Assembly (NCBI GenBank): GCA_963930645.1
Contig: OZ005648.1
Span: 199,226,480-199,290,479 of the forward strand
Length of the DNA: 64,000 nt
Direction of reading: 5' to 3'
Source: Salticus scenicus
Taxonomy: Eukaryota > Arthropoda > Arachnida > Araneae > Salticidae
Shown here: in pieces, positions 34,941-47,781 of the stretch
Position numbering within the stretch: the stretch's first letter is position 1
Layout: each line of letters begins with the position of its first letter
Position numbers and translations under genes: made by a program
The notes under the pieces: model-generated
Seen by the model: only the letters and a program-made list of their open reading frames with translations
Databases searched by the model: none
What the model was told of the DNA's origin: nothing

Positions 34941-36201
34941 GTGTTTCTAACATTTTGTGTGTGTGTGTGTGTGTTTATGTATGTATGTGTGAATGGAGAT
35001 ATATACTTGTGCAACGCTTGGAAAATGATCGGTAATAAAGGCTTTTCCCTATTCTTAACTAGGATTATATCCAAATGTAAGTCACTGATTTCAACAAAAA
35101 TGGTATTTTTGTGTAACTTTTGCTATGAAGATCTAGAAATTCACAGCAACTACCTGCCCAAAATTATCTATTTAAGTTGCATTTTTTTCTGGACATCATG
35201 CAAAAAGAAACTATCATGCACAGTAGAGAAATTGCATCAGGAGCAAGCTTCTTGTTTTATAAACAATGACAGTGCTCGTTCAGACAAACATGTTAGAAAT
35301 GTAAGTGTTCAAGCACGAAGTACAAACAATGAATATGCATAAAGAAAGAAAACCCAATTGAAAGAGAATCTGTATATTTATATTGCTCAGCTGTTGGAAT
35401 CTTCCATTCGACTCTGTGGATTATTTTGCCCTCATTGAAAGCGAGCGTATGCCGAATTTATTGCCAGCTTAAAAATTTTAAAAAGTCAGAATCGCATAAA
35501 CATTTGATTTATGTTGCCATCACACTCACCATCACCATTGAACGCTTACTGTATCTTAACAACATTTTTTTCTGCCAAGTTGCATACACGCATATCGCAG
35601 TCATGAAACGGGCAGTCATGAACATTAAAAGCCTGAACATTAAGCAGTCATGAACATTAAAATCCATATTCTTTCACGTTTCATTCTAACAGTGCGATTT
35701 GACAATATGGCTGTATCGCTGATACCATAATATATTGTATGCTTTTTTATATTTAGATGCTCCCTCGACGGCATTTTCTCGGCGATTTTCAATCACATAT
35801 ACCGTAGACGGTTTCTTTTAGATGAGTAGTTCTTATGCATTTCGTAATCTTCACGAACAGAGACCAACGACAACTATCTAACGACAGCATTTTTTGTTGA
35901 AATCGGCTCGGCAACTGACAATTAGGTAAGTTCCTTATTAAGAAAAAAAAAATGTGTCTTTCGAATCTATTGACGAAATAATGCGCATGTATCTTTCATA
36001 ATTTTTATAAGCAATGGAAATCTTAATTCCAGACAAACTTCAAAAAATATTTCGCAGTTTATTTTTGTGTGACTAGTAACATGTTTATGCATTTGTAAAT
36101 TTCAAAGTCATAATTTAAAGTATTCACTGTATCCATTTAAACGTGAGCCCACTAAAATTTAAAAAAAAGAATTGGAAAGACGTAGTAAAGAAATATATAT
36201 A
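34941..36201. other. unassigned stretch before the Helitron
   Basis: Contains a (GT)n tract (34957-34972) and plus-strand frames at 34941-35342 and 35426-35653 of moderately balanced composition without any recognised domain. Ends in (AT)n, the preferred Helitron insertion context. Confidence 0.45.
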
Positions 36202-36847
36202 TCTATACTAATATATAAATGCGAAAGTTTGGATGGATGTATGGATGGATGTTTATTACTCAATCACGCCACAACGGCTAAACGGATCTGGATGAAATTT
36301 GGTACAGAGATGTAGAATAGTCTAGGATAGAACATAGGCTACTATTTGTACCGAAAATTTGATTAGATTTTAAAAAAATAAACCGGTAATTTTGAAAATA
36401 ATAAACTGGTAATTGACTTAATATCACGGAGTAATATTAATCTTAATATAAGCCATTTAAATTTTTAATTGTTGCCAAAAAAGTTGACGAGGTATTTTTA
36501 TTTATTTAGTTTTCAACATAAAATGAAATATGCTTTCACGCGAAAAATAAAAAAATTACTAAATGTTAAATTGGTCGATGAGAAAATGACACTTTATAAT
36601 TTTAAAATAAAATAGTAATATTACAAATCTAAGATATTTCTTCTGAATTTTATTTCATAGCATTTTTTTATATACCTCAACTTCAGATTTTTTTTTTTTT
36701 TTAGTACGGCGAATGAAACACGCTTGGCATAAAAGCTAATTCATCATTATATTAAAGGTATTTTCTTATTGATAATTCTGGACAATTTTTTTAATTTTGA
36801 TGCTGAAGTAGATCGGACATTTTTCGCCAAGGAAAAGATAGAAAGAA

Positions 36848-37748
36848 ATACGCAAGCGAAGTGATGACGTCACTGGACGTTCGTGGATGCAAGAAAAATA
36901 TTTCCTGTGTTAAACGCCCATTGGATTTTTTGTAAAAAATTATTAAAAATCGAGGAAAATTATTTCCCGATTTTAATCCCCATATTTTGGTATAGATATG
37001 TATTAGTTATCATGGCTATGCGTTAGATTAAGTTATTTTTGTTGTAAAATTGACAAAATTTGAATTTTTAATTTCAAAACTCTAGAAAAAAAAAATGGCA
37101 AACTTCCATATTCAATTGAAAACACAAACATTTCATTTCAAAGGATGATATTTGCACAATAAATATCCAACTAATATACTAATTAAAAGGAAAGTGATAA
37201 ATATTCTATCACAATTTGATGTCAAATTTGTTTTCAAAAATAAAGAGTCTGATAAAGATACTAATATGTTGCAGCGGAATAGATTTGATATCGGTCATCC
37301 TTTGCAGAAAAAAAAAAAATATCGCCAAATTATCTGGCAAACATATTTTAATTCCTTTCAAAAATCATAGTTATTTTAACAACTTATATTAAGATAGTAA
37401 TGAATAATATGAAACAATATTTTGTACTATGCATATTACGAAAATATGCATCTGGCGTGTATATTTTCGTATTACGTTTTTGATCACCAAATACAATAAG
37501 CGCCAAGAACGACAGAGTTTTGAAATTTAAAATTAAAATGTTGTCAATTTGACAGCAAAATAACTCAATCTAACACATGCACATGATAACTAATGCATAT
37601 ATATACCCAAATATGGGGATTAAAATCGGGAAATAATTTTCCTCGATTTTTAATAATTTTTTACAAAAAATCCAATGGGCGATTAACATAGGAAATCAAT
37701 TTCTTGCATCCACGGACGGTCAGTGACGTCACACTTCTCTTGCGTATA
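36848..37748. repeat. ~236-bp inverted repeat inside the Helitron 5' region
   Basis: Arms 36848-37083 and 37514-37748 are inverted copies: ATACGCAAG, GACGTCACTG, GTGGATGCAAGAAA, AAATCGAGGAAAATTATTTC and TTTCAAAACTCT occur in mirrored order. The ~430-base centre is AT-rich and non-coding. It may be a MITE that inserted into the Helitron, or sequence captured by it. Confidence 0.85.
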
Positions 37749-38290
37749 GGAACAATAATCGCATAAATTATATTTTGGTCTAAAACGGCAACAAAAATTC
37801 AAAAGTCGCCAAGGGCATTAAGGCTGTACCATGATCAAGTTTACATATTAATTAATTTATTTATTTTTCTATATACCAACTACTATTAACTAAGCATGAA
37901 GTATATAAAATACTCTTACCAGACAAATGTCGTCATTTTTTCTTATTAAATTATTGAGCTTATTCCACGTGTGTAAATATTGTCCCTTTAAAAATATTAT
38001 TTTTTTATCCTCATGTATATCGCAATTGGACCACGTTAAAGAAATATTATATAGATAAGTAGAAAGCATCACACGTTCAATATTTTTGGTTAATTACTGT
38101 TCTCATTTTTAACTTTTTATTTCACTTTGTCATTTAACGTGCGTTTTCTTACTTTTTTGAATTATAATTTACTTTTTATTTGTTAGTAGTTTTAATTCTT
38201 TTGATTTGTTATTATTTCATAGTAGTACTTTGTTTTTAGTTCCCTTTTAAGGGTTTTATTATTATTATTATTATTTGATAGTTTTTTGAA

Positions 38291-41200
38291 ATGCCCGGGA
38301 AACGCAAATCTAATCTTTCCAACAGAAATAATAAAGCTCGGGCTATGAAAGTAGCTAGAAGTCAAGAGACGACTCCTCAAGCGGAGCTTAGAAGAGTTGA
38401 GCAAGCGGAGCGACAGTCTATTTCTAGATCAGCTGAAAAACCGAAGTATTCAGAAATGAGGCGAATACAGCACGCTGAATATTTGGCAACCCAACGCGCT
38501 TCTGAAACTCTAGAGCAATCACAACTGAGGCGGCAACAGTACGCTGAATATTTTTCAACCCAACGCGCTGCTGAAACTCTGGAGCAATCACAACTGAGGC
38601 GGCAACAGTGCGCTAAATATTTGGCAACCCAACGCGCTGCTGAAACTCTGGAGCAATCACAACTGAGGCGGCAACAACACGCTGAATATTTGGCAACCCA
38701 ACGTGTTAATGAATCGCTTGAAGAGGCAGAAAATCTACGGCGAGCCATTGCTGAGCGGAAGGTACAGCGACGGCAAACGTTTACAAGAAACACGTGGTCC
38801 GTATTTGATAAAGCTGCGTTTGAATATGATTCAACTCTTGACTACGCCAGCCACGGGCTTATCAAAGTGGAGAGGATAAAAGTAAAGAGTGTAAATTTTG
38901 CAGGGCACTTAAATGGAAAGAAGAAACTGCAGGAATGTGTTGTTCTGGAGGAAAAGTTTCCGTTCCTTTAACAGAGGAACCGGTGGAGCCTTTAAAATAT
39001 TTATTTTCTTACGAGACAGTGGAATCACGGCGTTTTCTGAGTAATATTAGAAAATATAATTTATGTTTCCATATGACATCTTTTGGTGCTGACAGAGTGA
39101 TCTCAATGCCAGGATTTTCACCAACTTTTACCATTCAAGGTCAAGTGTATCATAGAATTGGGTCTCTACTGCCTACTTCGAACACGCAGCCAGAGTTCTT
39201 ACAGGTCTATTTCATGGGCGACGGTCAAGGCTAATTACAGGAGTTCATAAAGAGACGGTCCGTAAAATACAACGAGTACTGCACGACAATAACGCCTTAG
39301 TCAGGGAATTTAAAACGGCACTTGACAACATGCCCGATGAAAACTGTAAGTTAGTAGTCCACCCCGTCAGAGTGCCGCGCGGACAACACGAGCGACGCTA
39401 CAATGCTCCAACTAGCAACGAAATAGCAGTCGTGATTGCAGGCAGCGAGCAGACCACAGCAAGAGACATTGTTCTACGAGCACGTGACGGCACGCTTTCT
39501 AGAATCGCCGACACGCACCGGTTCTACGATGCTTTAGAGTACCCACTCATATTTTGGAAAGGGCAGGAGGGATATCACTTTGACATCCAATTAATTAATC
39601 CAGCTACTAGCCGTCCAATATCAAACAAAAAGGTATCCTGCATGGACTTTTACGCGTTCCATATGATGTTCCGGCGAAATGATTTTAATTTACTACTGCG
39701 ATGTAGGCAACTTTTGAACCAATTTCTGGTGGATATGTATGTCAAAATAGAAAGTGAGCGCTTGAGATACATAGCGCTTAATCAGACAAGACTGCGAGCA
39801 GAGAGCTACGACCATTTACAGGACGCCATAAGAACCGATGGTAATGTCGACCCCAACAATTTAGGGAAAATAGTAATCCTTCCCTCATCTTTTGTAAACA
39901 GCCCGAGATATCTTCACGAGTACACACAGGACGCATTTGCGTACGTTCGCAACTACGGGCGACCAGACCTATTTATTACGTTCACGTGCAACCCTGCCTG
40001 GACAGAAATAACTGAAGCGCTCATGCCTGGCCAGACGGCAAACGACAGACATGATCTCATATCTCGAGTGTTCAATATAAAGGTCCATAAATTAGTAGCT
40101 CTACTTACTAAAGGTCAAATATATGGAGAGGCTCAATGCTTTTTGTACTCGATTGAGTGGCAAAAACGTGGATTGCCCCACGTACATTTGTTGCTGTGGC
40201 TTAAAGAAAAAATATGTCCCACCCAAATTGACGACATTATTAGTGCCGAGATCTCTGACCCGAGTACGGATAAAAAGTTACATGAAATTATTGTAAAAAA
40301 CATGATTCACGGATCCTGCGGCGTAGAAAACCAATTGTCTCCTTGCATGAAGGACGGAAAGTGCACAAAAAGGTATCCCCGGGCACTATTGAAGGATACG
40401 CAGACAAATAACAATGGATATCCCCTATACAGGCGGAGAGCACCCGATCATGGTGGTAGGACTACTAAAATTAAAATCCGTGGTGGTCCTGTGGAAGTTG
40501 AAGTGGACAATAGTTGGATTGTGCCGTATTCGCCCCTGTTGTCTAAAATATTTAATGCACATTTAAATGTTGAATATTGCAGTTCTGTGCAAGCGATTAA
40601 ATACATTTGCAAATATATTTGCAAAGGAAATGACCAAGCTGTTTTTAGTGTCCAACAATATAACGCCGGTATTACCCTCAGAGATTAAGTGCAAACATTT
40701 AGGGCAGGTAGATACGTCAGCAGTAACGAAGCAGCATGGAGGATCTTGGGCTTACCGCTGCACGAGAGACACCCCGCTGTCACCCACCTGGCAATTCACT
40801 TACCCAATGGCGAGCGAATATACTTCACTGAGCAGAATTTCCTAGACAGAGTGGCTACACCTCCGAAAACAACACTGACTGCATTCTTCGAACTGTGCGA
40901 AAATGACAACTTTGCCAAAACCCTACTCTACTCTGATGTACCACGGTACTATACGTGGAATGCATCTAGGAAGGAATGGAAGCGTCGTGTACAGGGAACA
41001 CCGGTTGAAAACTGGCCAGGTGTGAAGGCAGGAGACGCATTGGGTCGGATATATACTCTGCACGTCAGCAACTTTGAATGTTTTTGCTTGCGAATGTTGC
41101 TGAATCAGGTGCGGGGCCCGACAAGTTTCCAGAGGCTTAAAACCGTAGACAGTCAAGAGCGAGTAACGTTTAGGGAAGCATGTGAGGCTCGCGGACTATT

Positions 41201-42938
41201 AGAAAATGACAACCAGTGGGACGCAACTATGGCGGAAGCCGTCCTTTGTCGCTCAGCAGCCAAAGTTAGGGACCTGTTTGCGATTTTAGTGAGCACTGGC
41301 GGACTATCAAACCCGCTCCAGCTGTGGGATAAATACAAGGACGCTTTATCAGAAGATATTGCATATAGGCTGGATGGCACTCACAATGATCTAATCATTA
41401 ACGAAGCTTTAGTATTGATTGAAGATAAAATGATTTCCATATCTGGAAAATGTCTTGCTGATTTCGGCCTACCCACACCTCAGAGAAGTGGGGAATTGTC
41501 AAGCGATGTTGTAAAGGAGCTAAACTACGATATCGCGGTTTTAGAAGCCCAGGTCAATGAAATGGTACCACGATTACTTCCTGAACAGCGTCAAGTCTAT
41601 GAAACGATTTTGTGCCGAGTAAATAGTGGAGAGGAGGGATTATTCTTTCTTGATGCACCAGGGGGTACGGGGAAGACATTTGTGCTAAATCTTCTGCTTG
41701 CCCAAATCCGCAAGGACCGCAATATAGCTCTGGCTGTAGCTTCCTCGGGCATTGCTGCAACTTTGCTTAACGGTGGCCGGACTGCACATTCCATTTTCAA
41801 ATTGTCGCTTAATCTTGAAAGCGAAGATACCCCAACATGCAACATCACCAAAAACAGCGGACGGGGAGTCCTTTTGCAACAGTGCAAGTTGATAGTATGG
41901 GACGAGTGCACAATGTCGCACAAGCATGCAATAGAGGCGTTGAACTGCAGCCTGCAGGACATCCGCGGCAACCATACGTTGATGGGCGGCGTTGTCGTTT
42001 TGCTCGCAGGCGACTTTAGACAGACACTACCAGTTATTGAGAAGGGCACACCGGCGGATGAAATAAACGCATGTCTCAAGGCGTCGCCACTCTGGTATAG
42101 GATTGAAAAGCTCCATCTTACATGCAACATGCGCGTCCGACTGTACAACGACCAAGAATCAGGTGTCTTTGCAAATAAACTTTTGAAAATTGGTGAGGGT
42201 CGTCTAGAAACGGACGCAGATGGGAAAATTCAATTTTCCGAAGAATTTTCCCATCCAGTAGCTACAGAAGACGAACTTATCATGCAAGTCTTTCCCGATT
42301 TGGATGTTAATATAAGTAATGATGAATGGTTGTGTGAGAGGGCAGTACTATCGCCTAAGAACGAGTTGGTCAATAAAATAAGCAAAAGAATTTTATACAT
42401 CACCGCCGGCAATTCAAAGTTATACACATCCATAGACACTGTGATGGCTGATGACGATAGTACTGCCTACCCCGTTGAATTTCTCAACTCTCTCGAGTTA
42501 ACGGGAGTACCGTCCCATATGTTGGAGCTTAAAGTTGGCGTTCCAGCTATGCTGATGCGTAACCTTGATGCACCCAGACTGTGCAACGGCACTAGGCTTC
42601 GTATCACAGAGCTGGGTATTAATATTATAAAATGTACCATTATTACAGGAATTGCTAAAGGAGACAGCGTTTTGATTCCCCGCATACCTATTATTCCCAA
42701 CAACTTGCCATTTCATTTCAAGAGATTGCAATTTCCATTGAAATTGGCTTTTACAATGACGATCAACAAATCCCAGGGCCAAACCTTAAAAGTGGCAGGC
42801 ATTCATTTAGGAACTCCATGCTTCTCACACGGTCAATTATAAGTTGGTTGTTCACGTGTTTCAAGTGCCCAGAACTTGCATGTGTTGACGGAAAATAATA
42901 AGTCATTTAATGTTGTATACAGATCGGTATTAAAATAA
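38291..42938 (+). pseudogene. Helitron Rep-helicase, few lesions
   Basis: The product would be the rolling-circle replication initiator plus helicase. The N-terminus has about three and a half ~22-residue repeats (ETLEQSQLRRQQ...YLATQRA) within 38470-38720, then a Cys-rich segment after a frameshift near 38890 (CKFCRA, MCCSGGKV), then the Helitron-like N domain. A second frame disruption lies near 39230. From 39330 one frame continues to 42938. The HUH nickase carries FITFTCNPAW, GLPHVHLLLW (His-x-His) and a two-Tyr motif IKYICKYICKG. The Pif1-like helicase carries GGTGKTF (Walker A), IVWDEC, LLAGDFRQTLPV and INKSQGQT. Two single-base-type stops break it: TAA at 40686-40688 just after the nickase, and TAA at 42840-42842 in the last helicase motif (GQL|VGCSRVSS). 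All catalytic motifs survive, so decay is recent. Confidence 0.93.
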
Positions 42939-43129
42939 AAATAAATTGTATATTTTCCCCGTAGATCTTTCAATGAGTTACAAAATTTTTTTAGTATACT
43001 TTATCTGACTCTGTTTTGCACAGCACCACAATGATAAGGTTTCATTACATTACATATTATGATCAAACCGTCAGTTCCCACACATGCACATCAAAATTTC
43101 TACGTAAACGAAGTCGCGGGTAACACCTA

Positions 43130-43130
<1 letters not shown>

Positions 43131-43165
<35 letters not shown>
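43131..43165. repeat. (TA)n microsatellite flanking the Helitron
   Basis: About 17 TA units directly after the Helitron 3' end; probably the insertion target. Confidence 0.9.
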
Positions 43166-43168
<3 letters not shown>

Positions 43169-43169
43169 T

Positions 43170-44790
43170 TGAGCTGCTTGATAAAAGCATAATTACCCTG
43201 GTTATATATACCCGACATACGAAATTCCTGGAGTAAGTTAATCACGGGTAGCAAAACAAAAAGCTAAAAAGTAGAACAAATTTTATATTATATTCAAAAT
43301 TTACGTGCAATACTTAATTATTTTTAACAAAACTGTGCGGTTTATCTCACAAGTACACCAATGGCAAAAATGGAGGAATTTTGACATTGCGTTCTGTCGG
43401 AAATTGGAAATGAATGCAATTTTTTGAACTTCTGTAACTATCACAGTCTCATAACTCATTTGATTTCTTAAGAGTAACTATAATGAAGATTGATCCAAAG
43501 AATCAGGTGACTATTAAGTACAAATTCAGCTTATTAGTGAGTGATAATCCAAGGTTACACTTACCTCGTGGTCACATTCACCTCCCCTTTATCCTACATT
43601 TATTCTAAGCATAGAAATAAAGGAGTACTTTGTTTGTAATTAATTACGGTACATTTTACTTACAATTAAAAAAAAAATCCTTCTGAATAATATTTCTTTA
43701 ATATTGTATATTTTTTAAGTTCAAAATAACTTAATCCTTTTCTCCGAAACATTGTGTCAAAACAAATGCTTTCAAGTTTATAATAAAAGAAAAATATGCA
43801 TTTTTCAATCAAACATTTCATTTTAATCTTTTGCTAGGGAAAATATTAAATATCTTTCACAAATAAAAAAATACACATGTATACGTTATAATCTATCTAT
43901 TTCTCTCAGAATTTATATTCTTAGGAAAATGGAAAATCTTTTACTTAGATTCAAGAAAAGCATTTTTCCCCTCAATCAATTTTCGTTTCGATACTAAGGG
44001 CAGAAATATTTTCTTCTTCTAAGAATATTCATGTAAAATGAGATCTCTTAAATTTCTTTCGCTTAATAGAATTCTTTATTATAATAAAAAAAATGTATTT
44101 TTTCTTAAATTGGATTTAAAAAAAAAAAATGTATATTTTGTACTATTCATAAAAGATAAAATGTATGCTTTATTACATTATTCTTAAAAAGTTAATTTCA
44201 GGAATTCTTTCGAGTAATTAACATTTGATTGTTTTTGGTGGACTGCATGCTATTTTTTAAAACTTAGTGTAACTAAAGCCTACGCAGAACTAGATTAAAA
44301 TTACTACTTTTTAAAATAAAATTCTAATTGCTGTTATCATGGGAAATTTATATAACGTTTTTCTATATTTCTAATAACGTCATAAACCAATAACGAGCTT
44401 ACATGTGATAAGAAAAAAATGTTCGTGCATTTTATTGAGGCTTTTAGAAACAGTACTGTTTTAAAATACTGTTTTATTTGAAGATTATTTTAAATAAGTT
44501 TACATTGGATGTCTAATTTTAGTTTTAAAAACAGAAACTTGATAATTTTAAGTGTTGACTAATAATGTTTCACGTTTTTCTGTAGCTTAACATTGTATTT
44601 ACCCATCGGAAAGAAAAAAATTGCAAGTATCCTAAAGTACAATTTTCTGACCTGTTATGCCATTTTTATGTTTCCAGATTCCACTTCCATGGAAAAAAAT
44701 AGTTTGTTCAACTAGTCTATAAACTTGATTTTAACGCAGAAACCACTTTGACTCATTCTCATACTATGTGTCATAATTTCATTTCATTTT
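43170..44790. other. AT-rich stretch with a dispersed repeat at 43840-44165
   Basis: The only recognisable content is the partner of the 24560-24895 repeat. Otherwise A runs and chance frames. Confidence 0.55.
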
Positions 44791-45850
44791 ATTATTATTA
44801 TTATTATTATTATTACCCCTAGTGTAGTTACACAATTCCATGGACACAGACACAAATGAACACAACATCACGCAAAATCAAATATATTAAAAACATATAA
44901 GAAGTCCAAAAACTGTAGATGGTTGTCTGAAAAAAGTTCATTCTTTGATAACCCCATACATACAAGAATATGCTCGGGCGAAGCTTAGTGTACATTGCAG
45001 ATGGTGCACAATGGGAACACTTTTTCACCACCAATACATTTAATTGTTCTCGTGTGTCCTGTCTATAGACGTGATAAGCAAGAGGAATCGCGACGACTCA
45101 GTCCAGAATCAATGCGACCCCCAGGCTTATCGGGCCATAGATCTTATATAGATAGACCACGCATCCCCCCTCATTATCTGTCTGAGACATGAAGTAGCTT
45201 CCCCATCGAAATTATCACGTGATGCTGACCTGGAGAGAGAGACGAGAATGAATATTATGTGATTTTTCCGTAGTAAAGAAAGTAGTTTTGAGTTTTTTAA
45301 TTTGGGCACATACCAGTGATGAGACTTACTATGAAAGCCCTGTTGCCTCAATACCGTCTTTTAATTAGACTTAAACAGATCAAATTCGATTACCGCATTG
45401 GGAGTTGCAGCAACCTTAGCAAGTTTATCGGCCAATTCATTTCCCTCCAATCCAATGTGGTAAGGGATCCATTGGAATGTTAGTGAGGAATCCTTGTGGA
45501 GTGAGTCAATGCAGGTCGCAATATCTTTTGATATTGATTTTGAGCTTGTATAGCACCTTTGTAGTTCCTGGACAGCTGGCATGGAATCCACAAAGAAAAC
45601 TGTCTTTATTGGCATGGAATGATCTAAACAATTTAAAGCCATCTCAATTGCTTTAAGTTCGACGTTAATGACTGAACAACCTCTAGAGTTTGTATGACTT
45701 AATTCCTGAGTCTGATTGTTGAACTCGATAACTGCACCGCTTCTAGAAATTCCATCGATGTCCTTAGATCCATCAGTATAGAACTTAATGTATTGTGGGC
45801 CAAAGTGATATATTTTTTCAAGAGCAAGAGCCTTCAGTAGACTCATTCCA
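44791..45850 (-). mobile_element. 5'-truncated I-like LINE with (TAA)n tail
   Basis: On the minus strand the order is RNase H (45846-45361), a damaged linker with SRL-TGHTRT and a Cys pair (about 45110-45010), the C-terminal segment HILVCMGLSKNELF and FLDFLYVFNIFD (about 44970-44878), a short 3' UTR and a (TAA)n tail read as (ATT)n at 44791-44815. RNase H plus a TAA tail is characteristic of the I clade. No reverse transcriptase remains upstream of 45850. Confidence 0.75.
45361..45846 (-). CDS. RNase H domain of an I-like LINE ORF2 (fragment)
   Basis: This 161-codon frame is a complete-looking RNase H type I fold from a non-LTR retrotransposon. The catalytic carboxylates are visible in order: Asp in FYTDGSKD (residues ~22-29), Glu in NVELKAIEMAL (~61-71), Asp in FFVDSMPAV (~84-92) and Asp in GLEGNELADKLAK (~136-148) after WIPYHIG. 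In the intact element it removes the RNA strand during reverse transcription. The ATG used is probably internal to the original ORF2, and the frame stops at a TAA just after the domain. It is a surviving open fragment of a dead element, not an independent gene, unless it has been co-opted. Confidence 0.85.
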   Translation of the reverse strand: MSLLKALALEKIYHFGPQYIKFYTDGSKDIDGISRSGAVIEFNNQTQELSHTNSRGCSVINVELKAIEMALNCLDHSMPIKTVFFVDSMPAVQELQRCYTSSKSISKDIATCIDSLHKDSSLTFQWIPYHIGLEGNELADKLAKVAATPNAVIEFDLFKSN

Positions 45851-46424
45851 TTTGAGAATATATATTGTGTTCACTATAGAATTCATGAAATTTGACAATT
45901 GAGTTTAAAGTGTTTCAGGAGTCACAGTGTATTCGGTAAAACTATAAAGTCATTTTAGGTGTTAATTATCAGATATTCATTAAAATTCTTCATGATTGTA
46001 GATTTTACTCTGCAAGTTTCATTTCATTTTCCTTGTGAATTTCATTTGTAACATCCTATTTGGTGTAATTGAATTTTGCGTATTGTAAATTTTTGACAAA
46101 TGCATACAATGGAGCAAACGTTACACCTATTTGAATACAATATTCATTCAAAGGCACTGAAGAGGTGTTGATGTTGTATGACTTCATCTTAAGGATTATC
46201 TTTCTTTTTTTCTTTTTTTTTTTTTTCTTTCAAAAAAAAATTCCTTTTATCTTTTTTTTTTTTTTCCCTTTATGTGATATATCATTTCTTCTTATGCAAC
46301 TTTCTTCCTGTTTGAAAAGACTTTCTTAATATATGTATATATGGCTATAGGCTTACAGATATACAGAAATTCACATATTATTCGCAATTCAATTACTGCC
46401 CCTGAAAAAGTATTTTTTTATGTA
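45851..46424. other. AT-rich stretch with poly-T runs
   Basis: T runs at 46206-46225 and 46251-46266. No gene recognised. Confidence 0.55.
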
Positions 46425-46622
46425 TTTTCCTTTTTTTTTCTAATGGCGCGACGTACATGCCACAAGCATTGGCCGAGAGGTCGCCCATTTGTGAAGAAGC
46501 ACCCAATGGGCGGTCATCACTACCCCTAGCAGGTACAACACATCCATGTCTTATCCGGGATTCGAACCCAAACCCAACCGTGTAGAAGTCCGGGACGCTA
46601 ACCACCATACCGTTTGGGCGAC
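46425..46622 (-). mobile_element. tRNA-derived SINE
   Basis: Read on the minus strand it starts CGCCCAAACGGTATGGTGG, has a box-A-like TGGTGGTTAGCG and a perfect box B (GGTTCGAATCC, plus strand 46556-46566 as GGATTCGAACC), and then a ~110-base body of balanced composition. It ends in an A-rich tail that appears as CTTTTTTTTTC at 46430-46440. The 64-residue-scale frames across it are not genes. Confidence 0.75.
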
Positions 46623-46629
46623 GTATTTT

Positions 46630-47738
46630 TTAATGTATGATTACATTTTTGGATTTTGAAAATTCTTTTTAATTAAATCTTCCATTTCTTAATGTGATAT
46701 TCGATTTTTCCATAATATAGAAAACAAATTGCAGTAAAAACTTTATGAATTACAGACCCAAAAAAATATTAGATGGTTCAGCTCAAAGTCTTTGATCAGC
46801 GACTCTTCAAAACTAAGAACTCTTATAATTCATGAATTCATTTTTATATACTTCGCTTGATTACATAGCCTTAGAGAAACATGTTAATATCCAACAGATT
46901 TCCGCATTAACCCCTTAAAATATTGTCGTAAAGCTCCAAACTTATTTTTATTTTTATGGGTTTTTCTAGAACTAATAACTTGTCGCATTGGTCGCCAGTT
47001 TTATACTAAGACCCAATGCATTATGTGATATTGATGCATTTAACATAACAAATTCTCGTTTGCAAAAGTTGTTCAAAAACATTTAAACCATGAATGTGCA
47101 TAAAACAAGTATATTTCGGATTCAACTGAGTCACCTTAAGTAGAATGTAAGAAGTATTTACAAATCCGTAACAATATTATCCATAATGTTTCAAATGCAC
47201 GAGAATTGTTCATCATTCAGATCAACATTCAAAAAGGCTGTAAAATACTTGTTCTGTAAACGAATTTCAAAAAAGAGAAAATTTCCAATTCAAATTATGT
47301 CACTATACATCTTTAATTATACACTATCTTTAATTATATCACTATACATCTTAAATTATGTCACTATACATATCTTTATATTACGTGTGATTGTATAAAT
47401 GAGTTACAAGGAAACAGGGTGAGACAGAAAAAAAAAGGAGATACGTTTATATTATTCAACGTATCTCAGAATTCATGCAGATAAAATACTAGGTTGATGT
47501 TACAAAGTGAAAGAAGAATAGAATTTGCGACCAAATTTAATGTACTAGTACATTTTATTTAAGCAAAAGTACAATATATCTATCTGCTATCGGAACCACG
47601 TTTTTCATTCACAGTTTTAGCAATAGCAAATATACTTTAAATATAGTAACTAATTTTTGTCTGTACGTGTGAAATGTGATAAGAATAATATTACATAAAA
47701 TGCTGTAAATGATATTCGCTATATACGAAGGCCATTTT

Positions 47739-47781
<43 letters not shown>

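Larger units (their letters stand above)
36202..43130 (+). mobile_element. near-complete autonomous Helitron
   Basis: The 5' end is A|TCTATACTAATATATAAATG at 36202, a typical animal Helitron start, followed by the ACGGCTAAACGGATCTGGAT and GAAATTTGGTACAGAG segment common in such elements. The 3' end is GTCGCGGGTAACACCTAG|T at 43130. Insertion lies exactly between A and T with no target duplication, and (TA)n flanks both sides. The 6,929-bp element encodes a Rep-helicase. I do not see a strong stem-loop just before the CTAG end, which is a deviation from the textbook structure. Confidence 0.9.

Noticed and set aside
38377..38793. Long minus-strand frame opposite the Helitron N-terminal repeats
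   Set aside because: It is the antisense of the repetitive coding segment; its Cys/Ser-rich repeats mirror the plus-strand repeats.
41597..42148. 183-codon minus-strand frame within the helicase region
   Set aside because: The plus-strand frame carries all helicase motifs; this is a shadow.
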